Positions 54,471 to 63,201 of a stretch of 64,000 nt of DNA are shown here, piece by piece. The notes below the pieces were generated by a model. The model had not been told where the DNA came from. It was given only the letters and a program-made list of their open reading frames with translations, and made no database searches. Both the position numbers and the translations under genes were made by a program. Position 1 is the first letter of the stretch. Each line of letters begins with the position of its first letter. Source of the DNA: PALSA-505 sp963702235 (GTDB lineage Bacteria > Actinomycetota > Actinomycetes > Streptosporangiales > Streptosporangiaceae); contig CAVPBZ010000013.1 in assembly GCA_963702235.1 (NCBI GenBank), positions 310,001 to 374,000 of the forward strand. The letters are read 5' to 3'.

Positions 54471-56320
54471 TCCTCCGCCCGGCCGCCGAGGTGGCGGGCG
54501 AGGAACCGGTCGGCCGCGGCGTAGAAGCGCAGCCGGTTCTCCGGTTTCGCGAAACCGTGGCCTTCGTCCGGGAACAGCAGGTACTCGTGCTCCACTCCGG
54601 CCGCGCGCATGGCCGCCACGATCTGCTCTGACTCGGCCTGCTTAACCCGGGGGTCATTGGCGCCCTGCGCGATGAGCATGGGGATGCGGATGCTGCTCGC
54701 CGCGGACAGCGGCGAGCGCGACCAGAGGAAGGCAGCGTCCTGCTCCGGGTTCCCCACCCGGCGGTGGAACTGGGAGACCATCGGGGCCCAGTACGGCGGG
54801 ATCGTCTCGATCAGGGTCTTGAGGTTGGACGGGCCCACGATGTCAACGGCACAGCAGAACAGGTCGGGGGTGAACGTCGCCCCGGCCAGAGCGGCGTAGC
54901 CGCCGTAGGAGCCGCCGTAGATCGCCACCCGCTCCGGATCCGCCCAGCCCTGCCCGACGGCGAACGCGACGGCGTCGGACAGGTCGTCCTGCATCCGGCC
55001 GCCCCATTCCCGGTCTCCGGCATTGACGAATGCCTTGCCGTAACCGGTTGAACCGCGGAAGTTGACCTGGATGCAGAGGTAGCCGCGGTTGGCCAGCCAC
55101 TGCGCTTCCGGGTGGTAGCCCCAGACGTCACGCGCCCAGGGCCCGCCGTGCACGTTGAGCACGGCCGGCAGCCCGGACCGGCGCCCGTCGGCGGGGAACG
55201 TCGCGTACCCGTGCACGACGAGGCCGTCCCGGGCGGTGAAGGAGAACGGCTCCATCGAGGCGAGCTGATACTGCGCTAGCTCCGGCCGCGCCTCGAAGAG
55301 ACGCCGCCCGGTGCGGCTCGGCCGGTCGTAGCTGAAGTAGGTGACCGAGCCCGCGTCGTTCGTGAAGCCGACCAGCCAGGTCGCGTCGGCGTCATCGCCG
55401 TTCAGGAAGAAGGGATCGCCGGGGTGCAGCGCCCGGATGGCCTCGAGATCGGGCGCGACGGAGCGGTCGAGCGCCAGGTACTGCGACCTGTCCTTGAGCA
55501 CCGTGACGATCTGCGGCTCGAAAGTGTCCGGGTGCAGCCGGACATCGGTGATGTCCGCCTCGGGGTCGGCGGCCAGCACCTCGGCGGCCCCGGTGGCCAG
55601 GTCGAGCCTGACCAGGCTGCTCGTGTCGGCGCCGGCCGAACTCAGCGCGAGCAGCGAGCCGCCGTCGGCGCTGAACGAGACCGGGCTGGTGGTCAGCGAG
55701 TCCTCGGCCGGGATGGACAGCAGCGGTTTCCAGTCCTCGGCCGCGCTGCCCCGCACCATCAGGTCGAGGCCGCCGTCGGAATGCGGGGCGAACGCCGCGC
55801 GCACCTCGAGGCTGGCGTCTGCCACCCAGGCGAGGAAGCCGGGGTTCTGCACTTCCCTGACGAGCTCCCCGGTCACCAGGTTGAGCCGGTAGACGTCATG
55901 CAGCTGCGGATTGTCGCGGTTCAGCTCGACGAGCACGTCGTCGGGGAATTTCCTGTCGGTGGCCAGGATCCGGGCCTGGACGTCGTCGAACGGGGTCAGG
56001 TCGCGGCGCTCTTTCGTCACCAGATCCACGTCGTACAGGCGCCAGTTCTCGTTCCCGCAGGTGTCTTGCAGGTACAGCAGGTGGCGGCCGTCGTGCGCCC
56101 AGGTGAAGGTCCGGATCCCGCGGTCGCCGTCATCGGTGACCACGCGGGCGGCCGCCCAGTCGACCCCGTCCCCGTCGCCGCCGCTCACCGGGGCGACCCA
56201 GACGTTCAGCACGCCGCCGTGCGGTGCGATCCAGGCCAGCTGGGTGCCGTCGGGGGAGATGGCCGGCTCGATGCGCTGCGGGTTGCCGAAGAGGTCTGCC
56301 AGCGGAATGAGTTTGGTCAT
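54467..56320 (-). CDS. S9-family (prolyl oligopeptidase-like) peptidase
   Basis: The 617-residue protein has an N-terminal beta-propeller (ISPDGTQLAWIAPHGGVLNV, WAHDGRHLLYLQDTCGNENW) and a C-terminal alpha/beta hydrolase. The catalytic triad is visible as Ser in RVAIYGGSYGGYAALAG, Asp in MLIAQGANDPRVKQAESEQI, and His in LLFPDEGHGFAKPENR. No signal peptide, so it is cytosolic. It cleaves peptides after Pro or similar residues. It overlaps the convergent esterase by 4 bases. Confidence 0.92.
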   Translation of the reverse strand: MTKLIPLADLFGNPQRIEPAISPDGTQLAWIAPHGGVLNVWVAPVSGGDGDGVDWAAARVVTDDGDRGIRTFTWAHDGRHLLYLQDTCGNENWRLYDVDLVTKERRDLTPFDDVQARILATDRKFPDDVLVELNRDNPQLHDVYRLNLVTGELVREVQNPGFLAWVADASLEVRAAFAPHSDGGLDLMVRGSAAEDWKPLLSIPAEDSLTTSPVSFSADGGSLLALSSAGADTSSLVRLDLATGAAEVLAADPEADITDVRLHPDTFEPQIVTVLKDRSQYLALDRSVAPDLEAIRALHPGDPFFLNGDDADATWLVGFTNDAGSVTYFSYDRPSRTGRRLFEARPELAQYQLASMEPFSFTARDGLVVHGYATFPADGRRSGLPAVLNVHGGPWARDVWGYHPEAQWLANRGYLCIQVNFRGSTGYGKAFVNAGDREWGGRMQDDLSDAVAFAVGQGWADPERVAIYGGSYGGYAALAGATFTPDLFCCAVDIVGPSNLKTLIETIPPYWAPMVSQFHRRVGNPEQDAAFLWSRSPLSAASSIRIPMLIAQGANDPRVKQAESEQIVAAMRAAGVEHEYLLFPDEGHGFAKPENRLRFYAAADRFLARHLGGRAED

Positions 56321-56366
56321 GCCCCTTGCCTAGCATGTCCGGGCCGGGCCGTGTCACGGACACGGC

Positions 56367-57185
56367 CTAGTCGCTGGCCGGCCGGCCTCCGGCTGCAGCG
56401 TGGCTGAGCGCAGCGGCGGTAGCGTCGTCGGCCGGGTAGAAGGACTCGATCGCCAGTTCCGCCACCGTGACGTCCATGGGCGTCCCGATCACGGCGGTCA
56501 TGCTGAAGAACGATAGTTCCTGGCGGCCGTGCCGGTACCGCAGCGGCGCGACGACATCCGCCGCGGCCGGCGACTCGGCCTGACCGCCCGGGTAGCCCAG
56601 CAGTTCCTCGTGCAGCTCCGCGAGCCTTGTGTCGCCGGTGCTCGCCGCCTGCCTGCTCAGCCGGCTGAGCAGGTGCGCCCGCCACTGCGCGAGGTTGATG
56701 ATCCGCGGCGCCATGCCGTCCGGGTGCAGGCTCAGCCGCAGCACGTTCACCGGCGGCTCGAGCAGCCGCGGCGCCGCGCCGGCGGTCAGCAGCCCCACGC
56801 CCGCGTTCGCGTCGACGAGTTCCCACCAGCGGTTCAGTACGACGGCGGGATAGGGAAACGGGCCGTCCAGCACCTGGCGCAGGGCGGCGCGGACCGCCGC
56901 CAGCTCGGGCTCGTCCAGGCCGTGCTCGGGGTAGGCCGGGGCGTACCCGCCCGCCAGCAGCAGCGCGTTGCGGTCGCGCAGCGGCACGCCGAGGTGCTCA
57001 CTCAGGCGCATGATCATGTCGCTGGTCGGCCGGGATCGGCCGGTCTCGACGAAGCTCAGGTGCCGGGCGGAGATCTCGGCCTCGATGGCCAGGTCCAGCT
57101 GGCTCAGCCGGCGCCGCTGACGCCACTCCCGCAGCAGCTGCCCGACGCTCCGGGACGCGGCCCGGGGGGTGCTCGTCACGGTCAT
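56367..57185 (-). CDS. XRE-family regulator with MmyB-like ligand domain
   Basis: The 272-residue protein has an N-terminal HTH (RRLSQLDLAIEAEISARHLS with FVETGRSRPTSDMIMRLSEH) and the C-terminal MmyB-like PAS/ligand domain (AVVLNRWWELVDANAGVGLL, GYPGGQAESPAAADVVAPLR, SFFSMTAVIGTPMDVTVAEL). It is divergent from an NTF2-like gene across two palindromes. Such regulators typically control an adjacent enzyme gene. Confidence 0.9.
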   Translation of the reverse strand: MTVTSTPRAASRSVGQLLREWRQRRRLSQLDLAIEAEISARHLSFVETGRSRPTSDMIMRLSEHLGVPLRDRNALLLAGGYAPAYPEHGLDEPELAAVRAALRQVLDGPFPYPAVVLNRWWELVDANAGVGLLTAGAAPRLLEPPVNVLRLSLHPDGMAPRIINLAQWRAHLLSRLSRQAASTGDTRLAELHEELLGYPGGQAESPAAADVVAPLRYRHGRQELSFFSMTAVIGTPMDVTVAELAIESFYPADDATAAALSHAAAGGRPASD

Positions 57186-57221
57186 GGCAGGGAGCGTACC
57201 CGGCTGGCCCGCCCGCGCCCA

Positions 57222-57260
57222 TTACCTCTCAGGTAAAGCCGGGCATTACCTGCCGGGTAA
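57222..57260. promoter_or_regulatory. Paired TTACC...GGTAA operators
   Basis: TTACCTCTCAGGTAA (57222-57236) and TTACCTGCCGGGTAA (57246-57260) are palindromes of equal length with TTACC/GGTAA arms, 24 bp apart. They lie between the XRE regulator and the NTF2-like gene, near the regulator start. MmyB-type XRE autoregulation is inferred. Confidence 0.65.
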
Positions 57261-57336
57261 TCGACAGCCGGACCCCCGCTGCCGCATCCTCGGCTGCATC
57301 AGCCAGTCAACATCCCGAGAATGCGGAGGAAATCCC

Positions 57337-57690
57337 GTGCGGAACACCATCGAGCAGTACATCGCCAGCTGGAACCAGACCGACCCGCAGGCGCGCCGGA
57401 GCCTGATCGGCGAGCTGTGGGCCGAGGATGCCAGCTACATCGACCCGCTGGCCGAGGCACACGGGCACGAGCAGATAGACAAGGTCATCGCGGGTGCCCA
57501 GGCGCAGTTCCCCGGCCTCACGTTCACCCTGGTCGGCCCCGTCGATGCGCATCACCGGCAGGCGCGGTTCAGCTGGGGCCTGGGCCCGGACGGCGAAGAG
57601 CCGCTGGTCGTGGGCTTCGACGTCGCGGTGGCGGGCGAGGACGGCCGACTGACCACCGTCCTCGGCTTCCTGGACAAGGTCCCCGGCTGA
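57337..57690 (+). CDS. NTF2-like (SnoaL-like) protein
   Basis: GTG 57337 follows GCGGAGGA. The 117-residue product (TIEQYIASWNQTDPQARRSL, WAEDASYIDPLAEAHGHEQI, FTLVGPVDAHHRQARFSWGL) is a single NTF2-fold domain of the nuclear-transport-factor-2/SnoaL superfamily. The conserved Asp/His residues in the pocket suggest binding or isomerising a small molecule. It is the likely target of the divergent XRE regulator. Confidence 0.82.
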   Translation: MRNTIEQYIASWNQTDPQARRSLIGELWAEDASYIDPLAEAHGHEQIDKVIAGAQAQFPGLTFTLVGPVDAHHRQARFSWGLGPDGEEPLVVGFDVAVAGEDGRLTTVLGFLDKVPG

Positions 57691-57730
57691 CCGCCGGCGG
57701 CGGCGCTCTCGTGCGCGTCCGCGCCGCGCC

Positions 57731-57772
57731 ATCCGCGGACCGGCGCCCAGGAAAGGGGGCCGGTCCGCGGAT
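57731..57772 (+). terminator. Strong hairpin terminator after the NTF2-like gene
   Basis: ATCCGCGGACCGGC (57731-57744) pairs perfectly with GCCGGTCCGCGGAT (57759-57772), a 14-bp stem with a 14-nt loop, 40 bases after the stop. No T-tract follows. Confidence 0.75.
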
Positions 57773-57838
57773 TGCCGCCCTGAGCTGAGAGCGCCCCGCT
57801 GGCCCGCCGGGCCCGGGCGCAGCGGACCAGGATTATTC

Positions 57839-57872
57839 TTGACAATATCGATCTACTTACTAGGCTATAAAC
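57839..57872 (+). promoter_or_regulatory. Probable promoter of the ROK gene, leaderless
   Basis: TTGACA (57839-57844) is followed after 16 bases by TAGGCT (57861-57866), itself part of an AT-rich TAGGCTATAAAC. ATG 57873 lies 7 bases after the -10 box, so transcription would start at or very near the start codon. Confidence 0.5.
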
Positions 57873-59049
57873 ATGATCTCAGCCGTGCACCTGGTTCGCC
57901 GTCCGCATGTCAACCTGTGCCGTGTCGCCAGCGAGCTGTGCCCTGCAGGCCGCTGACCAGCGGCGCCCGCCATGCTGCCGTGAGCAGGCTTTGCGCCGAG
58001 CTCATCGGCGCGGGCCTGCTGCGCGAGGCGCCGGAGGGCGCCGCGCCGAAGGGAGTGGGCCGCCCGCACATTCCGGTTGCCGTCGATACCAGCCGCCGGG
58101 TGGCCTGCGGGCTGCACATCGCCGCCCGGTACGCGACGCTCGCGCTGGTGGACCTGCGCGGCCGCGTCGTGGCCCGTGACCGCCTGGATCATGGGGCGGC
58201 CGGACCGGAGCAGGTGCTGCAGCGGATCGCGCAGCGGATCCCCGGCTTCGTCGCCGAGCATGCCGGCGGCCGGACGCCGCTCGGGCTCGGCGTGGCCAGC
58301 GGCGGGTGGGTGGACCGCGGCCACGGGGTCATCATGGAGAACGTCCCGCTCGGCTGGCGAGATGTGCCGGCCGGCGACCTGATGGCGGCCGCGACCGGCC
58401 TGCCGGTTCATGTCGACGGCCACTCCAGGGCCCTGGCCCGGGCCGAGCAGATGTTCGGCGACGCCCGGGCCCGGACCAGCGTCGTGCACCTGTTCGTGGG
58501 CAACGTGGTCGATGCCGCGTTCGCTACCGGCGGCGCGGTCCACCACGGCCCGCGCTCGGCGGCCGGCCTGGTCGCGCACCTGCCCCTGCAGGACAGGACG
58601 GATCCGTGCCCGTGCGGGCGCCGCGGCTGCCTGCAGGCTGCGGTGTCGGACCGTGCTCTCGGCCTGCGGGCGGCGCGCCACGGCATCGTCCCCGGCCCGG
58701 CGTATGCCGCCTGCTCGCGCTGGCCCGGGCCGGCGACCGGCGGGCGGTCCGGCTGTTCCGTGAGCGGGCGAGACTGATCGGTGCCGCGGCCGCGGTGCTG
58801 CTGGACCTGCTCAACCCCGAGCTGCTCGTCGTCACCGAGGCGGGGACGGTCTACCTGCCGGAGTGCCTCGAGGACCTGCGGGCGGAGGTGCGCGAACGGT
58901 CAGCGGCGCGCGGCGATCCCGGCCGCTCGGTGATCGCGACCAGCTTCGGCGGCGATGCCCTGCCGGTGGCGGCCGGGGCCGTGGTCCTCGACGCCGTCTA
59001 CGCCAACCCGCTGAGCCGCCCCCGGACCGCGATGCGACGAGCATCATGA
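57873..59049 (+). CDS. ROK-family transcriptional regulator, frameshifted twice
   Basis: ATG 57873 reads MISAVHLVRRPHVNLCRVAS in the first frame. One C missing near 57950 moves coding to the frame with PLTSGARHAAVSRLCAELIG. A second missing C near 58711 moves it to the frame with RRAVRLFRERARLIGAAAAV ending at 59049. The ROK part has the zinc motif DPCPCGRRGCLQAAVSD and a partial ATPase-like sugar fold (VDLRGRVVARDRL). The HTH region looks short. It stands just upstream of the sulfonate-type transporter and is its candidate regulator, though ROK proteins usually sense sugars. Confidence 0.72.
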
Positions 59050-59074
59050 CAAGCGCACTCCTTAGCCGGAGGAG

Positions 59075-59108
59075 TTAATTTAAGAAGTTGCAAATATTGA
59101 CATCAGCG
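59075..59108 (+). promoter_or_regulatory. Repeated upstream element, copy 1
   Basis: TTAATTTAAGAAGTTGCAA followed by a TTGACA box (59097-59102). The same element, with one substitution in 19 bases, recurs at 62028 ahead of the oxygenase genes, also followed by TTGAC. It lies about 200 bases upstream of the binding-protein gene in AT-rich DNA. It may be a shared operator overlapping the promoter. Confidence 0.6.
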
Positions 59109-59277
59109 AACGTTATATCGATGATTATTTAATGGCAAGCCTAAACCGGCAAGAAAGACATCCCGACGGCCTGTAGGGTGGTCGGCGCCATTTACCGCTC
59201 GGCATTTTCGGTCTCTTTATCACGCCTCCAGCCCGGTCATATCGACGCGCCCGAATCGTTGCGAAAGGAGCGGTGTC

Positions 59278-60330
59278 ATGAGATCCCGCCGAACCAGGTC
59301 AAGCACAATTTCCCGGACGCTTCGCGGAGCGTCGCTGGCCTGCCTGCTGGCCGTGGTCTCCGCCTGCGCGGCCACCGCGGCGGCCGGTCAGACGCCCGCG
59401 GGCGGCTCGTCCGGCTCGTCCGGCACGGTCGTGAACTTCGGCGACCAGCAGCAGATGTTCCAGACCATGCTGCAGGCGTCAGGAGTCCTGAAAGGCGCCC
59501 CGTACAAGGTCAACTTCGTCGAGTTCGACAGCGGCCCGCTCGTCGATGCCGGATTCGCCGCGCACCGGATCGAGGTCGGTTACATGGGCGACCTGCCGGC
59601 CTCGCTGGCGGTCAAATCGCACCTGCCGGTGGTCGCCGTCGCGGTCGAGCAGCCGATCGGCACAAATGAGTTCCTGCTGGCCAGACGGGGCATTGCCTCG
59701 ATTTCCCAGCTCCGGGGCAAGCAGGTTGCCTACGCCACAGGCACGGCCGAGCAGGCGTTCGCGCTGCGGGCGCTCAAGTCGGCCGGGCTGACCCAGCAGG
59801 ACGTCCACCAGGTCAACGTCAGCCTGCTGCAGCTCGGCACGGTGCTGGAGTCGGGTGCCGCCGACGCCTCGGTGGTGACCGTCGAGCAGAAGGTCAACTA
59901 CCAGCAGGGGCACCCCGGCGCGAAGGTACTGGCCACCCAGGACACCGTGCAGCCGCCCAGCTACGACTACCTGCTCGCGGCCAGGGCCGCGCTCGGCAAC
60001 GGGGCGAAGCTGGCGGCCATCGACGACCTCACCAAACGGCTGATCAGAGCTGAGAACTGGGTGAAGACCCACCTGAGCCAGTGGGTCACTGACTACTACG
60101 TCAGCGTCGAGCACCAGACCCCGGCGGTGGCGAAGCTGATCCTCGCCGCCGGCGGCACCGCGAACTACGTGCCGGTCAACGCATCGGTGCAGGCCGCGCT
60201 CCAGAACGTGGTCACGCTGCTGGCCGCGGCCAAGGCGCTGCCGGCCACGTTCAGCGCCGCGCCGCTGTTCAGCGCGGCCGAGTCCGCGCGCTACGACGCC
60301 ATCCTCAAGGAGACCCCGCAAAATGGCTAA
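59278..60330 (+). CDS. ABC transporter substrate-binding lipoprotein (SsuA/TauA-like)
   Basis: ATG 59278 follows AAAGGAG. The signal peptide ends in a lipobox-like LLAVVSAC, so the 350-residue protein is probably a membrane-anchored lipoprotein. The fold signature (VNFGDQQQMFQTMLQASGVL, YMGDLPASLAVKSHLPVVAV, LRGKQVAYATGTAEQAFALR) matches NMT1/SsuA binding proteins for sulfonates, taurine or nitrate-like substrates. It begins the operon and overlaps the permease gene by 8 bases. Confidence 0.88.
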   Translation: MRSRRTRSSTISRTLRGASLACLLAVVSACAATAAAGQTPAGGSSGSSGTVVNFGDQQQMFQTMLQASGVLKGAPYKVNFVEFDSGPLVDAGFAAHRIEVGYMGDLPASLAVKSHLPVVAVAVEQPIGTNEFLLARRGIASISQLRGKQVAYATGTAEQAFALRALKSAGLTQQDVHQVNVSLLQLGTVLESGAADASVVTVEQKVNYQQGHPGAKVLATQDTVQPPSYDYLLAARAALGNGAKLAAIDDLTKRLIRAENWVKTHLSQWVTDYYVSVEHQTPAVAKLILAAGGTANYVPVNASVQAALQNVVTLLAAAKALPATFSAAPLFSAAESARYDAILKETPQNG

Positions 60331-61246
60331 CATCGTCCGCTCGGACACCCCCGCCCCGCCCGGTCTGACCGCCGAACCCGCAGCGGCCGCAGCGGGCGCG
60401 GCCGGGCCCGCTGCCGCCGCGACGGCCAGCGGCACCGTCACCCTCGTCCCCCCGGCCCGCCGGCAACGGCGCCCGGTCACCTGGCGGATACCCCGGCTGG
60501 CCCGGCGCGTCGTCGGCCCGGTCGCGGTGCTCGGCCTGTGGCAGCTCGTCTGCTCGCTGGGGACGTTCACGAGCGTCGAGGTGGCCTCGCCGGTCGCGGT
60601 GACCCAGGCGGCCCGCGGGCTGTGGGCTCAGGGGGTGCTGCAGTCCAACCTCCTCATCTCGCTCCAGCGCGTGGCCGAGGGCCTGGTCCTCGGGGTCGCG
60701 GCCGGCGTGTTCCTGGCCGTCGTCTGCGGCTTGTTCTGGGCGGGCGAAGACCTGCTCGACCCGGTCATCCAGGCGGCCCGGGCCGTGCCGATCCTCGGCC
60801 TCGTCCCGCTGGTGATCATCTGGTTCGGCGTCGGCGAGGCGCCGAAGGTGTTCCTCATCGCGCTCGGCTGCCTGTTCCCGGTGTACATCAACGCCTACGC
60901 GGCCATCCGCGGGGTCGACATGAAGCTGGTGGAGGCCGGCCAGACGTTCGGGCTCACCCGCTGGGGCCTGGTGCGCAGGGTGATCCTGCCAGGTGCCCTT
61001 CCCGGCTGCCTGGTCGGGCTGCGCTTCGCCCTGGTCGGCAGCTGGATCGTGGACGTCGTGGCGGAGGAGATCAACGCGCAGAGTGGCCTGGGATACCTGA
61101 TCAGCCAGGCACAGACCACCAACCGCACCGACATCATGTTTCTCTGCCTGGCCATCTACGCCGTCCTCGGCGTGCTCGCCGACGCTATCGTCCGGCTGCT
61201 CGAGCGCACGCTGCTGGCGTGGCGGCGCGGCTTCAAGGGGGCATGA
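60323..61246 (+). CDS. ABC transporter permease (SsuC-like)
   Basis: The 307-residue protein has an Ala/Pro-rich N-terminus and six membrane segments. The coupling-helix EAA region is AGQTFGLTRWGLVRRVILPG, and the C-terminus is typical of BPD_transp_1 (VVAEEINAQSGLGYLISQAQ). It forms the membrane channel of the uptake system. Its TGA overlaps the ATG of the ATPase gene (61243-61246). Confidence 0.9.
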   Translation: MANIVRSDTPAPPGLTAEPAAAAAGAAGPAAAATASGTVTLVPPARRQRRPVTWRIPRLARRVVGPVAVLGLWQLVCSLGTFTSVEVASPVAVTQAARGLWAQGVLQSNLLISLQRVAEGLVLGVAAGVFLAVVCGLFWAGEDLLDPVIQAARAVPILGLVPLVIIWFGVGEAPKVFLIALGCLFPVYINAYAAIRGVDMKLVEAGQTFGLTRWGLVRRVILPGALPGCLVGLRFALVGSWIVDVVAEEINAQSGLGYLISQAQTTNRTDIMFLCLAIYAVLGVLADAIVRLLERTLLAWRRGFKGA

Positions 61247-62031
61247 TGAGCGCGCTCACCGCCGTGGCGATGCCGGCGGCCGGGCCGCCTGCCGACGGGC
61301 TCGCGGTCTTCGCCCGGGCCATGAGCCGGAGCTTCGGCGGCCGCGGCGTACTCAGCGGCCTGGATCTGGCGATCGCGCCCGGCGAGTTCGTCGCCCTGCT
61401 CGGCCGCAGCGGCACGGGCAAGACCACGCTGCTACGTGTCCTCGGCGGTCTCGACCCGGGCTACGAAGGCGACGTGCTCGTGCCGCAGCGCCGGGCGGTG
61501 GTCTTCCAGGAACCCCGGCTGATCCCCTGGCAACGGGTCCTGCCGAACGTGTCGCTCGGGCTGAAGCCTGGTGCCGGCGGCCACGGCGGGCTCAGGCAGC
61601 GGAGCCTCGAAGCGCTCGGCGAGGTCGGGCTGGCCGGCCATGCTCACGCGTGGCCCGTCACCCTGTCCGGCGGTGAGGCGCAGCGGGTGGCCCTGGCCCG
61701 GGCGCTGGTCCGCGAGCCGCAGCTGATGCTGCTCGACGAGCCGTTCGGCGCCCTGGACGCGCTCACCCGGACCCCCATGCATGTCCTGCTGCAGGATCTG
61801 TGCGCGCGGCACCGCCCGGCTGTCCTGCTGGTCACCCACGACGTGGACGAGGCCATCCTGCTCGCCGACCGGGCCCTGGTGCTGACCGGCGGGCAGATCA
61901 CGCTCGACGTACCAGTGGGGCTCGGCCTGCCCAGGGACCGGCGCCACCGCGAGTTCATCGCGCTGCGGTCCCGGCTGCTGCGCGAGCTCGGGGTGACGGA
62001 GCCAGACAATGGCGCCGGCCAATCCAGTTAA
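61243..62031 (+). CDS. ABC transporter ATP-binding protein (SsuB-like)
   Basis: The 262-residue ATPase has Walker A LLGRSGTGKTTLL, Q-loop VVFQEPRLIPW, signature LSGGEAQRVALARALV, Walker B LMLLDEPFGALD and switch His VLLVTHDVDEA. Sequence and context match the sulfonate/nitrate/taurine transporter ATPases. The conserved RTPMH replaces the more usual RxxMQ after LDALT. The coupling ATGA overlap fixes the start at 61243. Confidence 0.92.
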   Translation: MMSALTAVAMPAAGPPADGLAVFARAMSRSFGGRGVLSGLDLAIAPGEFVALLGRSGTGKTTLLRVLGGLDPGYEGDVLVPQRRAVVFQEPRLIPWQRVLPNVSLGLKPGAGGHGGLRQRSLEALGEVGLAGHAHAWPVTLSGGEAQRVALARALVREPQLMLLDEPFGALDALTRTPMHVLLQDLCARHRPAVLLVTHDVDEAILLADRALVLTGGQITLDVPVGLGLPRDRRHREFIALRSRLLRELGVTEPDNGAGQSS

Positions 62032-62053
62032 TTTCAGAAGTTGCAATGTTGAC
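62028..62053 (+). promoter_or_regulatory. Repeated upstream element, copy 2
   Basis: TTAATTTCAGAAGTTGCAA followed by TTGAC, matching the element at 59075 in 18 of 19 bases. A possible promoter TTGACG (62049-62054) with AAGATA 18 bases on lies at its end, about 165 bases before the dioxygenase gene. It begins within the last bases of the ATPase gene. Confidence 0.6.
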
Positions 62054-62216
62054 GGCGTCCGCGCCCCGTCGCAAGATAAACATAAGCGGCATTCCTAACG
62101 CACAATCCGAAGCAATCCGCTTTTAGTTAACACCTGCCCGTTCGGGAAAAAGATTTAATGCGCTTACGAACGAGCTGGACAGCGGAAAACCGTAACCCGA
62201 GGATAGGAGACCAACC

Positions 62217-63201
62217 ATGACCGCGACTGCGGACATCGAGCAGGCCACGACGGCCACGATCACGGTGCGGCCGGTGGCCGGGCGTATCGGCGCGGACATC
62301 TCCGGGGTCGATATCTCCCAGCCGCTGACGGCCGACGAGGTGGCGGCGATCCAGGACGCGCTGTTCCGGTACAAGGTGATCTTCTTCAGGGATCAGCCGC
62401 TGGACCATGCGTCACAGGTCGCGTTCGGCCGGCAGTTCGGCGAGCTGACCTATGCTCACCCGCACGACGACGCCCCGCCCGAGAGCTACCCGGAGATCTT
62501 CACCGTCGACCCGGTGCTCTACGAGAAGCGCTACGGCGAGGACTTCAGGAAGGAGTACCGGCGCAGGCAGTACAGCTACTTCTCCGGCTGGCACACCGAC
62601 GTGACCGCCGCGGTGAACCCGCCGCGGCTCGATCCTGCGCGCCGAGGTGGCACCCGAGATCGGCGGTGACACCCAGTGGACCAACCTGGTCGCGGCCTAC
62701 GAGGGGCTGTCCGGACCGGTACAGAGGTTCGCGGAGACGCTGCGGGCCGAGCACCGCTACGGCGGCGGGTATGCGCCGCCCAAGTCCGGCGGCAAGTACC
62801 AGCAGCGGATCAACGACAACCTGCTGGTGGCCGTCCACCCGGTGGTGCGGGTGCACCCGGTGACCAGGGAGAAGGGGCTTTTCGTCAACCCGGGCTTCAC
62901 CAGCCACATCGTGGACGTGTCGGCGCAGGAGAGCAAGGCGATCCTGGACCTGCTGTACGGGGAGCTCACCAAGCCGGAGTACACCGTGCGGTTCCGCTGG
63001 GAGCCCGGCAGCGTGGCGTTCTGGGACAACCGCGCCACCGCGCACCTGGCCCCGAGCGACATCGACCACCTCGACCTGCGGCGGACCCTGCACCGGGTCA
63101 CCCTGGTCGGCGACGTGCCGGTCGGCCCGGACGGCCGGGAGTCCGAGCTGGTCGCCGGCCAGCCGTTCACCGCCAAGCACACCGTCGTGGTCGCCGACTG
63201 A
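62217..63201 (+). CDS. TauD/TfdA-type Fe(II)/2-oxoglutarate dioxygenase, frameshifted
   Basis: ATG 62217 follows GGAGA. The first frame has RYKVIFFRDQPL and the metal motif FSGWHTDVTAAVNPP (His-X-Asp); the second, from about 62632, has LRAEVAPEIGGDTQWTNLVA, the distal His region NRATAHLAPSD and the 2-oxoglutarate Arg region RRTLHRVTLVGDVPVGPDG. Between 62620 and 62632 the sequence appears to lack two bases. Such enzymes release sulfite from sulfonates or open sulfate esters. The stop overlaps the next ATG (TGATG). Confidence 0.86.

Noticed and set aside
62054..62216. Possible sulfur-responsive (SAM-type) riboswitch before the dioxygenase
   Set aside because: I could not build the conserved helices of any SAM riboswitch class from this leader.
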